A model generated the notes under the pieces. It had not been told where the DNA came from, did not search any database, and worked only from the letters and a program-made list of their open reading frames with translations. DNA of 64,000 nt, taken from positions 59,019-123,018 of the forward strand of contig VXMH01000016.1 of NCBI GenBank assembly GCA_009841235.1, written 5' to 3'. Position numbers and translations under genes: made by a program. The stretch comes from Caldilineaceae bacterium SB0661_bin_32 (GTDB lineage: Bacteria > Chloroflexota > Anaerolineae > Caldilineales > Caldilineaceae). Below, piece by piece: positions 33,295 through 41,691 of the stretch; the stretch's first letter is position 1, and the number at the start of each line of letters is the position of its first letter.

Positions 33295-34245
33295 TTGCCC
33301 GTCCTTGCCCGTTGGAACCGTTGGCGTCGACAACCGCCGTCGACATGCGATCCAGTTTATCTGATCTTCGTTGCAAAAGTGATTAACCACAACTCGCCCC
33401 ACTCCTCCCGAGAAGGAGTACATTCGACAAACCCCGCTGACGATGGCGGCTGGGTCCAGGGAGCGTCCTCCTCCGCCGGACCGAATTCTGCCGACACGGG
33501 CAGTACACGCACAGGCGCAGAGCAGGAAGCAGAAGGGCATGAACCAAACGCGCTCGTGCCCCACCGGCGTCAGATGCCGGTGTTGAGACCGGAAGTCATC
33601 ATCGAGATCCCCGCGCCCGTCAACAGGACCCGGCGATTTGTCTGGCTGGGCGCAGCGGCCGTTCCCCTGGTCATCACCTTTATTGCGCTCTCAGCGCTGG
33701 CGATTCGCTCCCAGAACACGCCCTCCACGGTACAAGAGGCGACCGTGGAGGCGCGGGTCGCGATGCGCCTGACCGAAGAGTGGTCCAAGAATCAACCTCA
33801 ATACGCCGCCACCGCCGCGCTTGAGGCGACCGTGGAGGCGCGGGTGGCGATGCGCCTGGAGGAAGAGCGGGCCATCCGGGCCCGGCTGCAGTCGGCGACT
33901 GCCGCTGCAGCCGGTGAACCGACGGTAGGCCTCACCACTGACACCGCCGCGGCGACCCCCGCTGCCGCAGAGGGCGCTCCTCTCTATGCCCGCTCCTCTG
34001 CTGTGGTGAATCTCCGCCGGGGGCCCGGTCAGACCTACGAGTCGCTGGGGCTTATCCCGCCAGACGAACGACTGCGCCTGCTCGGACGCACGATTGACAG
34101 CGGCTGGTTCTACGTAGCGAAGACCGACGCTTTTTCGGCAGAAGAGGAGCTGGGATGGGTGGCCGGCTGGCTGGTGGACGTCCCCGGAGACCCGATGCTT
34201 CTCGAAGTCGTATCGCCGGATTCGCTGGCTACGCAGCGCAAATAG
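33295..34245 (+). CDS. Membrane-anchored SH3-domain protein
   Basis: This protein of up to 316 residues has a disordered N-terminal part, a single membrane helix (LGAAAVPLVITFIALSALAI), then two copies of an 87-base repeat unit (TVEARVAMRLTEEW and TVEARVAMRLEEER, starting at 33736 and 33823) likely forming a coiled coil, an Ala/Thr linker and a bacterial SH3 domain (VVNLRRGPGQTYESLGLI, WFYVA, GWVAGWLV). Such proteins often bind peptidoglycan or stabilise envelope complexes. The start is unclear: the frame opens with TTG, a GTG lies at 33379, and ATG 33571 would remove the cytoplasmic part. Confidence 0.7.
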   Translation: MPVLARWNRWRRQPPSTCDPVYLIFVAKVINHNSPHSSREGVHSTNPADDGGWVQGASSSAGPNSADTGSTRTGAEQEAEGHEPNALVPHRRQMPVLRPEVIIEIPAPVNRTRRFVWLGAAAVPLVITFIALSALAIRSQNTPSTVQEATVEARVAMRLTEEWSKNQPQYAATAALEATVEARVAMRLEEERAIRARLQSATAAAAGEPTVGLTTDTAAATPAAAEGAPLYARSSAVVNLRRGPGQTYESLGLIPPDERLRLLGRTIDSGWFYVAKTDAFSAEEELGWVAGWLVDVPGDPMLLEVVSPDSLATQRK

Positions 34246-34281
34246 CGGTCGTGAAGCGGCGAAAGGCGCCCGCACTCAGAT

Positions 34282-34362
34282 GGCAATGTACTCAGATAGC
34301 AACGGGGCAGCGCATGTAAACGTTGTTCTCCAGACCTGCTCCGCCGCCCCGTTTGCATTGCC
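34282..34362. terminator. Long hairpin between convergent genes
   Basis: GGCAATG (34282-34288) pairs with CATTGCC (34356-34362), and CAACGGGGC (34300-34308) pairs imperfectly with GCCCCGTTTG (34346-34355). It lies between the SH3 protein and the Gfo/Idh/MocA gene, both ending here, so a bidirectional terminator is likely. Confidence 0.5.
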
Positions 34363-34371
34363 CTGTTTGCA

Positions 34372-35643
34372 TTACAGCCCCAGCGCGTCGTCGATCTCCT
34401 CCTGGTAGGTCCGCACCGCGCCCGACAACAACTCCTCAAGCTCGACGGCACGCCCGACAGCCGCGGATTCGTAGGCGCCCAGAATAGCAGCCACCGCGAT
34501 CATGCCGTCGCGGCCGTCGACCTCCGGCGTCCGTCCCTGCAGAACCGCTTCAGCGAAGTCGTGATATTCGATCGCAAGCAGCCTGGCGTCCAGCGCCATC
34601 TCGGCGTGGGGTACGTCGGGCAGGTCATAGACAACGCCGTCTTCGCCGAACAACCGGGCGGTGACGGCGTTCAGAGAGAAGCCGGGCAGCAGGCCCAGGA
34701 TCTCCTTGCCCTCCAGCGTCCGTTCCTCCAGCCGCAGCCGCACCGCGCCGCCGGTCCGGTCCCGCGGAATGTCCAGCGCGCCCCGGCGGCCGTGAACACT
34801 GCGTTCAAAACGGCTGCTTCCCCTGCCCCCGCCCAGGTGTGAGAACTGCACCGTCGCGCCCGACTGCATCAGATATTGAGCGAGGATCGAGTCCTCGCCC
34901 GTAGCCTCGATCGTTTCCGGGTAGGTGGGCGTCTGCTCGCGGTAAGAGATCAGCGGGTGATTCTCGGTGATGGGACGGCGGCGGACCGGCTCCACGATTA
35001 ACCCCCGCCCGAAGATGCGCGCGTATTCGCCGAGATAGTAGCGGATGATATCGGCGTAATGAACGCCCATGTCCAGGCCGATGGCCCCTTTTTCCTTCAG
35101 ATGCCGCCAGGGCGTGGCGGCCATCACGTCGCTGCCGCCGAGCGACGTCTGGATCATCAGTAAAGGGTCGTCCAGGAGTCCGGCGTCGATCACCGCACGC
35201 ACCATCCGGTTGACCGGATCGCGGCGGTAGTTTTCTGCGGTCGCCAGCACGGCGCCGCTGCGTTCGGCCGCGTCGATGATGCGGCGGCAGGCTCTTATGG
35301 TGATGCCCAGCGGCTTCTCCACCAAGGCGTGTTTTCCGGCCGCCAGCGCCGCGGTTGCGATTTCGTGGTGGCTGGAGCCGTCGGTAACCACGTCGACGGC
35401 GGCGATATCGGGGTTGGCCAGCATGCGGTCCAGATCGGTGAAGATCAGCGGCTTGCGGCCAAACAGGCGCTCCACCTCGCCTGCGATCCGCCCGGCATTG
35501 TCGCGGTTGATGTCGCAGACCGCCATCAACTCGACATTCGACATGCCGGTCTCTTCCAGCGTGTGGTAGGCGATCGTGTGGCGGTGGCCCATGCCGCCGC
35601 AGCCGACCACGCAGATGGGAACTCGTTCACTGTTCCGGCTCAT
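34372..35643 (-). CDS. Gfo/Idh/MocA-family oxidoreductase
   Basis: This 423-residue NAD(P)-dependent sugar or inositol dehydrogenase has N-terminal VVGCGGMGHRHTIAYH (Rossmann GxGxxG), a conserved catalytic EKPLGIT, and a C-terminal alpha/beta domain with GLDMGVHYADIIRYYLG, the usual HxxD pair of this family. It is slightly longer than average. The gene runs in the same direction as the ThDP enzyme upstream (117-base gap) and may act on the same sugar-acid route. Substrate unknown. Confidence 0.9.
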   Translation of the reverse strand: MSRNSERVPICVVGCGGMGHRHTIAYHTLEETGMSNVELMAVCDINRDNAGRIAGEVERLFGRKPLIFTDLDRMLANPDIAAVDVVTDGSSHHEIATAALAAGKHALVEKPLGITIRACRRIIDAAERSGAVLATAENYRRDPVNRMVRAVIDAGLLDDPLLMIQTSLGGSDVMAATPWRHLKEKGAIGLDMGVHYADIIRYYLGEYARIFGRGLIVEPVRRRPITENHPLISYREQTPTYPETIEATGEDSILAQYLMQSGATVQFSHLGGGRGSSRFERSVHGRRGALDIPRDRTGGAVRLRLEERTLEGKEILGLLPGFSLNAVTARLFGEDGVVYDLPDVPHAEMALDARLLAIEYHDFAEAVLQGRTPEVDGRDGMIAVAAILGAYESAAVGRAVELEELLSGAVRTYQEEIDDALGL

Positions 35644-35760
35644 CGGTCCGTCCTCAAATGTACCGGCAGGCGACCGGTAAACGCAACAAACACCGGCAAC
35701 CTGCCACTGTCCTTATTTGCTATCCACAGTTCACCGACCGCTAACCACCGACCAGTGCCG

Positions 35761-37395
35761 TTACATATGTTGCGGGATCTCGGTCTCCTTGGCGGTGATG
35801 AACTCCAGCAGCGCGGGCACGCCTTCCTCCGTCTTGCGGATGCCGCGCTCAATCGCGGGGATGATCTGGTCCGGCGTCTCGATTCTCTCGCCGTAGCCGC
35901 CGAACGCCTCGGCCATTTTGGCGTAGTTGCCGGAGATATCGGTCGCGCCGTACTTCTCCTGAGAGACCGGCATGATAGGAATTTCGATCGCCATCGAGAA
36001 GTTGTTGAACAGGACCGACAGGATGGGGATGCGCTCCCGCACCGCGGTTTCGAAGTCCATGCCGGTGAAGCCGATGGCGGCGTCGCCCCAGACGTTGATG
36101 CAGAGCTTGTCCGGGCAGGCCAGTTTGGCCCCCATCGCCAGGCCCAGCCCGTAGCCCAACTGTGTCGTCTTGCCCCAGCCGATATAGGAGAGCGGTGTTA
36201 TCGATTTCCAGAAGGGGGACAGTTGATCGCGCGGGCTGCCGGCATCATGCGTGATGATCGTGTTGGCCACGTCGACGCTGTCGTAGAGGTCGCGAATCAC
36301 CCGGTAGGGCGAGAGAGGCGCTTCGTCGCTGTTGAGCTTGGCCGCCCACTCGGCCTCCCACTTGCCGTTGATCTCGGCAATTTTGGCGGCGATACCGGCC
36401 TGGCGGCCGCGCGGCTGTCCGCCCAGCCGTTCCGACACAGCCGCGATCAACGCTCGCAGCGTAAGCTCGGCATCTCCGATGAGAGCGTGCTGGCTGACGA
36501 CATCTTTGTTGACGTCGGCCGGGTCCAGGGTGGCGTGAATGATCGTCTTGCCGGTCGGCATGCGCACACCGAAATTTGTAAAGCTGAAGCTGCAGCCAAT
36601 GCCAAAGATCACATCGGCGCTATTCAGGAACTCCCCCACAGCGCGGGTGTGGGAGCGGTTGGCGGAGCCGAGGCTCAAAGGATGTGTTTCGGGGAAGGCG
36701 CTCTTACCGTTGAGCGTCGTGGTGACGGGCGCTTCCAATAGCTCGGCCAGCTCCTTCAGGGCATCCCATCCCTTGGCGTAGTGGACGCCCTGGCCGGCAT
36801 AGATCACCGGCCTTTCCGCCGCCACCAGCATATCCGCGGCCCGTTCCACATCCGCCGGGTCCGGCCCGTAGCGGAGCCGTTTCACGGGTTGGTAGCTGAA
36901 TTCCTCGACCTCGGCAGAGGCAATATCGGCAGGGATCTCCACCAGCGCCGGCCGCGGCCGCCCGTTGCGCACCGCCGCAAACGCCCGCCGTATCGCGTCC
37001 GCGGTCATCTCCGGCGTCGTCAGCTGTTCGCTCGACTTGGTGACCGAAGCATAGCTCTGGGCGGAGTTGAAGTTGGGCTGCACCTGGTTGATCGGTCGCG
37101 GATAGCCGCCGGGCAGAACCACGATCGGGGCTGAATCGCCGAATGCCTGCGCCACGCCGCCGAAAGCGTTTTCCGAACCGGGGCCCGACTGCATGCAGAA
37201 GACGCCGATCTTGTCGCCCGAACTCAGGCGGCTGATGGCGTCCGCCATGTGCAGACCGATGCGCTCCTGACGCACGATGATCGTGCGAATGTCCAGTTTG
37301 GCCGCCGATTCGATAAGATAGTTTACCGGATAGGCGAAAAGGATCTCCGTGCCCTCCTCTTTCAGGCAGTGGGCGATAACGTCAACGACTTGCAT
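35761..37395 (-). CDS. Thiamine-diphosphate-dependent enzyme (acetolactate synthase-like)
   Basis: This 544-residue enzyme has three domains: pyrimidine-binding N-terminus (LIESAAKLDIRTIIVRQERIGLHM region), a central domain and a C-terminal diphosphate domain (GDAAIGFTGMDFETAVRERIPI, the GDxxx...N motif with NNFSM). The glutamate that activates thiamine is replaced or shifted (RQERIG rather than HEQ). Similar proteins are annotated as acetolactate synthase, oxalyl-CoA decarboxylase or sulfoacetaldehyde lyase; no regulatory ilvN subunit is nearby, so amino acid synthesis is unlikely. A catabolic 2-oxo acid lyase fits its neighbours. Confidence 0.85.
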   Translation of the reverse strand: MQVVDVIAHCLKEEGTEILFAYPVNYLIESAAKLDIRTIIVRQERIGLHMADAISRLSSGDKIGVFCMQSGPGSENAFGGVAQAFGDSAPIVVLPGGYPRPINQVQPNFNSAQSYASVTKSSEQLTTPEMTADAIRRAFAAVRNGRPRPALVEIPADIASAEVEEFSYQPVKRLRYGPDPADVERAADMLVAAERPVIYAGQGVHYAKGWDALKELAELLEAPVTTTLNGKSAFPETHPLSLGSANRSHTRAVGEFLNSADVIFGIGCSFSFTNFGVRMPTGKTIIHATLDPADVNKDVVSQHALIGDAELTLRALIAAVSERLGGQPRGRQAGIAAKIAEINGKWEAEWAAKLNSDEAPLSPYRVIRDLYDSVDVANTIITHDAGSPRDQLSPFWKSITPLSYIGWGKTTQLGYGLGLAMGAKLACPDKLCINVWGDAAIGFTGMDFETAVRERIPILSVLFNNFSMAIEIPIMPVSQEKYGATDISGNYAKMAEAFGGYGERIETPDQIIPAIERGIRKTEEGVPALLEFITAKETEIPQHM

Positions 37396-37463
37396 ACTAT
37401 GGTCTCCTTAAGATGTGGACTCTTTTGATACCAGGAGCTGATGCGAAGGCTGCAACCTGGGTA

Positions 37464-37482
37464 AGCGGGACTCCTGCCCGCT
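37464..37482. repeat. Short palindromic repeat
   Basis: AGCGGGACTCCTGCCCGCT is a 6-bp-stem hairpin between the D-2-hydroxyacid dehydrogenase and the ThDP gene. It resembles other GC-rich palindromic units in this window (near 25.6 and 46.3 kb). Confidence 0.5.
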
Positions 37483-37532
37483 CTTGGGCAAAAAGCAGTT
37501 CGGGGAAAGTTCGTTCTTAGTGTAAATGTATA

Positions 37533-38483
37533 TCAATATCCGCGTTCGATACCTACCGTATTCTGCAGTGGTTCGCCGTTCAAAAAGCGCCGCAGATTGC
37601 CGCTCACAATGCGCCCGACATTGGCCGAGGTCTGCACCGAAGAGGGGGAGCTGTGCGGCGTGATCAACAGGTTCGGCGCGTCCCACAGCGGATCGTCCGC
37701 CGGCAGCGGCTCCGTGGCCGCCACATCGAGCGCGGCGCCGGCCAGCTTGTCCTCCTCCAACATCCGGATCAGAGTCGGTTCATCGATGATGCCCCCGCGC
37801 GAGATGACGATGAAGAAGGCCTCCGGTTGCAGGAGCGCCAGCTCCTCCGGCCCGATCATGCCCCGCGTCTCGGCAGTGATCGGGACCGTCACCACCACCA
37901 CGTCCGATTCCCGCAACAGCGCCGGCATACCGTCCATCAGCTGCAGGTCGGAGACATGGTCGGGCTTCTCCATGGGATTGACGTCGACCGCGATGACATC
38001 CATCTCGAAAGCGGCGGCCCGCTTTGCGATCTCGCGGCCGATATTCCCCAGGCCGATGATGCCCATTTTCAGACCGACAAGACCGACCAGCCGCGCGCCC
38101 TCGGGGACGCCCCACTCGTGCCGTTGCTGCGCCTTATAGAGGGGGCCGAACTGGCGCGTGAGGAACACCAGCATACCCATCGTATGCTCTGCAATCGTCG
38201 CGGCGTGCGCGCCCCGCGTATTGCAGACGGTAATATCCCGTTCCGCCAGCTCCGGCGCGTTGCGCATCCATTCCACGCCTGCGCTGGGCGACTGGATCCA
38301 GCGCAGGTTCGGCGCAGCTTGCAGCTGGCTGCTGTTCATCGGGCCGAAGGCGGCTTCCGCGTCGGCGGCCTTCGCCGCGATCTCTGCGGCCGTATCCGCA
38401 AACACGAACTCCACCTGCGGAAAGTCCTCCCGGAAGCCGTCCACAAATCTCATAACCCACTGCGCTGTTAACAGAACTTTCAT
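37533..38483 (-). CDS. D-2-hydroxyacid dehydrogenase (NAD-binding)
   Basis: This 316-residue enzyme has the D-isomer-specific 2-hydroxyacid dehydrogenase fold. KMGIIGLGNIGREIAKRA is the NAD-binding glycine motif, with VIAVDVNPME at the adenine ribose site (Asp, so NAD). The catalytic Arg lies in FIVISRGGIIDEPTL, the Glu in LDVAATEPLPADDPLW, and the His in NLLITPHSSPSS. I chose the ATG beginning MKVLLTAQWVM; the longer frame crosses repeat DNA. It reduces a 2-keto acid such as glyoxylate or hydroxypyruvate; the adjacent ThDP enzyme may make or use that acid. Confidence 0.9.
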   Translation of the reverse strand: MKVLLTAQWVMRFVDGFREDFPQVEFVFADTAAEIAAKAADAEAAFGPMNSSQLQAAPNLRWIQSPSAGVEWMRNAPELAERDITVCNTRGAHAATIAEHTMGMLVFLTRQFGPLYKAQQRHEWGVPEGARLVGLVGLKMGIIGLGNIGREIAKRAAAFEMDVIAVDVNPMEKPDHVSDLQLMDGMPALLRESDVVVVTVPITAETRGMIGPEELALLQPEAFFIVISRGGIIDEPTLIRMLEEDKLAGAALDVAATEPLPADDPLWDAPNLLITPHSSPSSVQTSANVGRIVSGNLRRFLNGEPLQNTVGIERGY

Positions 38484-38619
38484 TGTGCTCTCCGTCGTTA
38501 GGCTGGACTCTGCCGTGAAAGGTGAATCGTGGTTAGTGGGGCTGCTATTCACGAACCACTGAGGTCCTGTCATTATACACCAGAATGGCATGGGCCCAGC
38601 ATAGTTTTCTCTTGACGAT

Positions 38620-38761
38620 CCAGGGCAATCGCATCCAAATCTGGTTTGCCAACATTGAGGAGAGAGGGGTATGCATGGGGGGCGTGGGCAGGGGCACGGC
38701 CCGGCCATGTGTTGCGGGCAGCCTTCCAAGAAATTAACGCGATAAGATGCGATTGCCCTGG
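38620..38761. mobile_element. Small element with 16-bp terminal inverted repeats (MITE candidate)
   Basis: CCAGGGCAATCGCATC (38620-38635) and GATGCGATTGCCCTGG (38746-38761) are perfect inverted copies enclosing 110 bases. Total length 142 bases, no ORF, no clear target-site duplication. The interior contains a TGCATGGGG/GGGCAGGGGCACGG stretch that resembles the repeat near 25.54 kb. It could be a MITE or a large stem-loop. Confidence 0.55.
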
Positions 38762-38773
38762 CCTTGCCTGAAT

Positions 38774-38802
38774 TTGTGGCTGCTACGGCCGTGTGCTATA
38801 GT
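38774..38802 (+). promoter_or_regulatory. Promoter of tRNA-Val
   Basis: TTGTGG (38774-38779), a 17-base spacer and TATAGT (38797-38802) lie 15 bases before the tRNA's first base. Confidence 0.5.
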
Positions 38803-38817
38803 TGAGATCCAGTTTCC

Positions 38818-39246
<429 letters not shown>

Positions 39247-40197
39247 ATGCGCAATCGTATTTTTTTCATCAGAATGACCGCCGTCCTGGTGGCCGCCGCC
39301 ATATTTCTGTCCGGCTGCCATCGCTGGATGTCGCCCCGCGGCTGGATGCCGCCTGATTCGCGAATGGATAGAGCGAGCCGTTCAGATCGCCCCCCTGTCA
39401 GGCAGGGCTGGCCCAAGGCCGATCGTGCGGGTTACACGGTGTCCATGGTAGGGAAGGCCCTGCGGATTTACGACGCCAAGGGCCGGGAAGCCACGGTTGA
39501 CTACTACAACTCCCCGGAGAGCGTGGACGGCGAGTGGTATGTCTTCATCGCAGATGAGAACAATGACCTGATCGCCCACCCGAATCCCGACTTTTTGGGA
39601 GAGGACCTGATGGGTCCTTTGGGCGTGGACATCACCGGCTACCGGCATGGCGAGGAGATTGCCGGCGCGACTGAGGAGGGGAAATGGGTCGATTATATCT
39701 TCCTCAACCCTGCCTCCGGCAACCTGGAGTACAAGCATACCTGGGTAGTGCGCCACGATGGATTAATTTTTGCCTCTGGCTGGTACCAGGTTCTGCCCAG
39801 TCTGGCTTTGGCCGTTACCAAGGCGGAACCGGCTGAATATACTGTCGCCATGGTGGATAAGGCGCTGCGCTACTATAAGGCGCATGGCCGGGAAGCAACC
39901 GTGGCCCATTACAACACGCCGGAAAGCGTGGATGGGGAGTGGTATGTCTACATCTTCGACGAGAATGATCAGTTAATCGCCCACGCCAACCCGGATCTGC
40001 TGGGTCAGGACTTGAAGGAAGATCTGGGCCTGGACTCCACCGGCTATCATTTCGGCACCGACATGCTGACAGCGACGGAGGAGGGGTTGTGGGTACACTA
40101 TGTGTTCGTCAACCCTGCCACCGGCGCCGAGCAGACCAAGCACTCCTGGACCGTGCGCCACGACGGACTGCTCATTGGCTCCGGCTGGTATGAATAG
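39247..40197 (+). CDS. Lipoprotein with two tandem Cache-like sensor domains
   Basis: This 316-residue protein starts with a lipoprotein signal (IFFIRMTAVLVAAAIFLSGC, lipid on C24). Two copies of a domain of about 120 residues follow, each containing YTV-MV-KAL, a GREATV element, SPESVDGEWYVFIAD or TPESVDGEWYVYIFD, LIAH-NPD-LG, and a VRHDGLI-GSGWY end. This is the pattern of Cache-type ligand-binding domains (seen in sensor kinases and chemoreceptors), here without a signalling domain. AGGAGG 7 bases before the ATG supports the start. It probably binds a small ligand at the cell surface. The duplication is internal and recent-looking. Confidence 0.82.
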   Translation: MRNRIFFIRMTAVLVAAAIFLSGCHRWMSPRGWMPPDSRMDRASRSDRPPVRQGWPKADRAGYTVSMVGKALRIYDAKGREATVDYYNSPESVDGEWYVFIADENNDLIAHPNPDFLGEDLMGPLGVDITGYRHGEEIAGATEEGKWVDYIFLNPASGNLEYKHTWVVRHDGLIFASGWYQVLPSLALAVTKAEPAEYTVAMVDKALRYYKAHGREATVAHYNTPESVDGEWYVYIFDENDQLIAHANPDLLGQDLKEDLGLDSTGYHFGTDMLTATEEGLWVHYVFVNPATGAEQTKHSWTVRHDGLLIGSGWYE

Positions 40198-40240
40198 ACC
40201 CTTGATGGGTGCCCTCCGGGCGCGGTGACAGGCCAGCAAT

Positions 40241-40276
40241 ACAGGGGCGCTCGACCGGGCGCCCCTGTTCTTCTTT
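40241..40276 (+). terminator. Rho-independent-like terminator after the lipoprotein gene
   Basis: ACAGGGGCGC (40241-40250) pairs with GCGCCCCTGT (40259-40268), loop of 8 bases, followed by a T-rich stretch TTCTTCTTT. Confidence 0.7.
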
Positions 40277-40325
40277 GGACTGCGTGCGGGCAGCGACGCG
40301 CATAAGCAGTTGTTACAGGTGTTTC

Positions 40326-41573
40326 ATGTTGATTGACGGGCTCTCCCACAGAAGCGCAGTGCAGGCCGCAGCCGCAGCCTACGCCGGCCGGCTCGAACAG
40401 CTCATCGATCTCTGCGTCGCCGTCCAGCAGATCCCCTCTCCGACCGGCGCCGAGACCGAGCGGGCCGCGTGGATCGAGAGCCGTATGCAGGCGATCGGCC
40501 TGGCCGACGTGGCGCGGGATCGGCTGGGCAACGTCTATGGCCGCGTGCGCGGCCCGCGGGCGCAGGATCACCCCGCCCTGCTCGTGTCCGCCCACACCGA
40601 TACCGTCTTTCCGTCTGAGACCGACCTGCGCCTGCGCCGCCTGGACAATGGACTGATCCGCGGGCCGGGCATCGGCGACAATTCGACAGGCGTCGCCGGC
40701 CTGCTCACTCTGGCCGAGACCCTGACACAACTTGCCCCGCCGCCCGTGGACATCTGGCTGGTCGCCAACTCGATGGAAGAGGGCGTGGGCGACCTGCGCG
40801 GCATGCGCCGGGTCGTGGACCGGCTGGCCGCGGATACGGACGGGGCAAACCGCAATGCGGGTCCTTCCCGCAACGGGCGCGGCGCCCTGGGCGCTGTGAT
40901 CGTGCTCGAAGGCATGGGTCTGGGCCGCATCGTCCATCAGGCGCTGGGCGTGCGGCGTTACCGCACCTCCGCGGCGGCGCCGGGGGGCCACAGCTGGGGA
41001 GATTTCGGCGCAGCCAGCGCTGTGCACGGGCTGGTATCGCTGGCCGAAGAGATGGCGCGTCTGCAGGTCCCGCAGACACCGCGTACAACCTTCAATATCG
41101 GCCGCATCGGTGGCGGCACCTCCATCAATACCATCGCCCAGCAGGCGTGGATGGAGCTGGACCTGCGGAGCGAATCCCCCGATACGCTGGCCTGGCTGGA
41201 CGGTGAGATCGGAAAGATCGTAGAGCGTCACGCGCAGACGCATCGCGCGCACGGCGACGGCCTGACTCTACAACATGAACGGATCGGCGACCGGCCCCCG
41301 GGCGGGCTCCCTTTTCAGCATCCACTCGTACAGGCCGCCTCCACGATTCTGCAGGAGCTCGGCGTTAAGGAACGCAGTGATGCGCGCATCAGCAGCACAG
41401 ATGCCAATGTGCCCCTCAGCCGTAACATTCCCGCCGTCTGTGTGGGCCTTACCGACGGCGGCGACGCCCACCGTTTGAGCGAATGGATCGACCCATTGCC
41501 GTTGGTAAAGGGGATGCAGCAGCTGCTCTACCTGACCTGGTGGAGCGCTGCGTGGTTGACTAGCCGCGGGTAG
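40326..41573 (+). CDS. M20-family metallopeptidase/amidohydrolase
   Basis: This 415-residue two-zinc enzyme is of the M20/M25/M40 type (carboxypeptidase, succinyl-diaminopimelate desuccinylase, aminoacylase). Metal ligands and catalytic acids are present: H90 and D92 (VSAHTDTVF), D118 (GIGDNSTG), and E151-E152 (NSMEEGVGDLRG); a lid/dimerisation domain contains GGHSWGDFG and TTFNIGRIGGGTSIN. The length is on the long side. It stands alone between the lipoprotein and thrS. Likely role: hydrolysis of a dipeptide or N-acyl amino acid; the substrate is unknown. Confidence 0.88.
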   Translation: MLIDGLSHRSAVQAAAAAYAGRLEQLIDLCVAVQQIPSPTGAETERAAWIESRMQAIGLADVARDRLGNVYGRVRGPRAQDHPALLVSAHTDTVFPSETDLRLRRLDNGLIRGPGIGDNSTGVAGLLTLAETLTQLAPPPVDIWLVANSMEEGVGDLRGMRRVVDRLAADTDGANRNAGPSRNGRGALGAVIVLEGMGLGRIVHQALGVRRYRTSAAAPGGHSWGDFGAASAVHGLVSLAEEMARLQVPQTPRTTFNIGRIGGGTSINTIAQQAWMELDLRSESPDTLAWLDGEIGKIVERHAQTHRAHGDGLTLQHERIGDRPPGGLPFQHPLVQAASTILQELGVKERSDARISSTDANVPLSRNIPAVCVGLTDGGDAHRLSEWIDPLPLVKGMQQLLYLTWWSAAWLTSRG

Positions 41574-41587
41574 CGGCAGAACCTGGC

Positions 41588-41645
41588 GGCCCGTGGTGTT
41601 CCAATCCACGGGCCACAGTTCACTTCGGATTTACAGGCCGAAGTG
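41588..41645 (+). promoter_or_regulatory. Two tandem hairpins in the thrS leader
   Basis: Hairpin 1: GGCCCGTGG (41588-41596) with CCACGGGCC (41606-41614), loop TGTTCCAAT. Hairpin 2: CACTTCGG (41621-41628) with CCGAAGTG (41638-41645). Both lie between the M20 stop and the thrS ATG. They may terminate the upstream gene or regulate thrS. Confidence 0.5.
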
Positions 41646-41691
41646 GCAGCGCCCAGCAGTACAACCACTGAAGTTCACAGGAGCAACGGAG

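Noticed and set aside
33285..33360. Possible third copy of the paired intergenic element (CATATTGCCC, then CCAGTTTA)
   Set aside because: The left-end block CGTAGACGG is missing, the spacing is 58 rather than 62 bases and the match is only a few short words, so chance is more likely.
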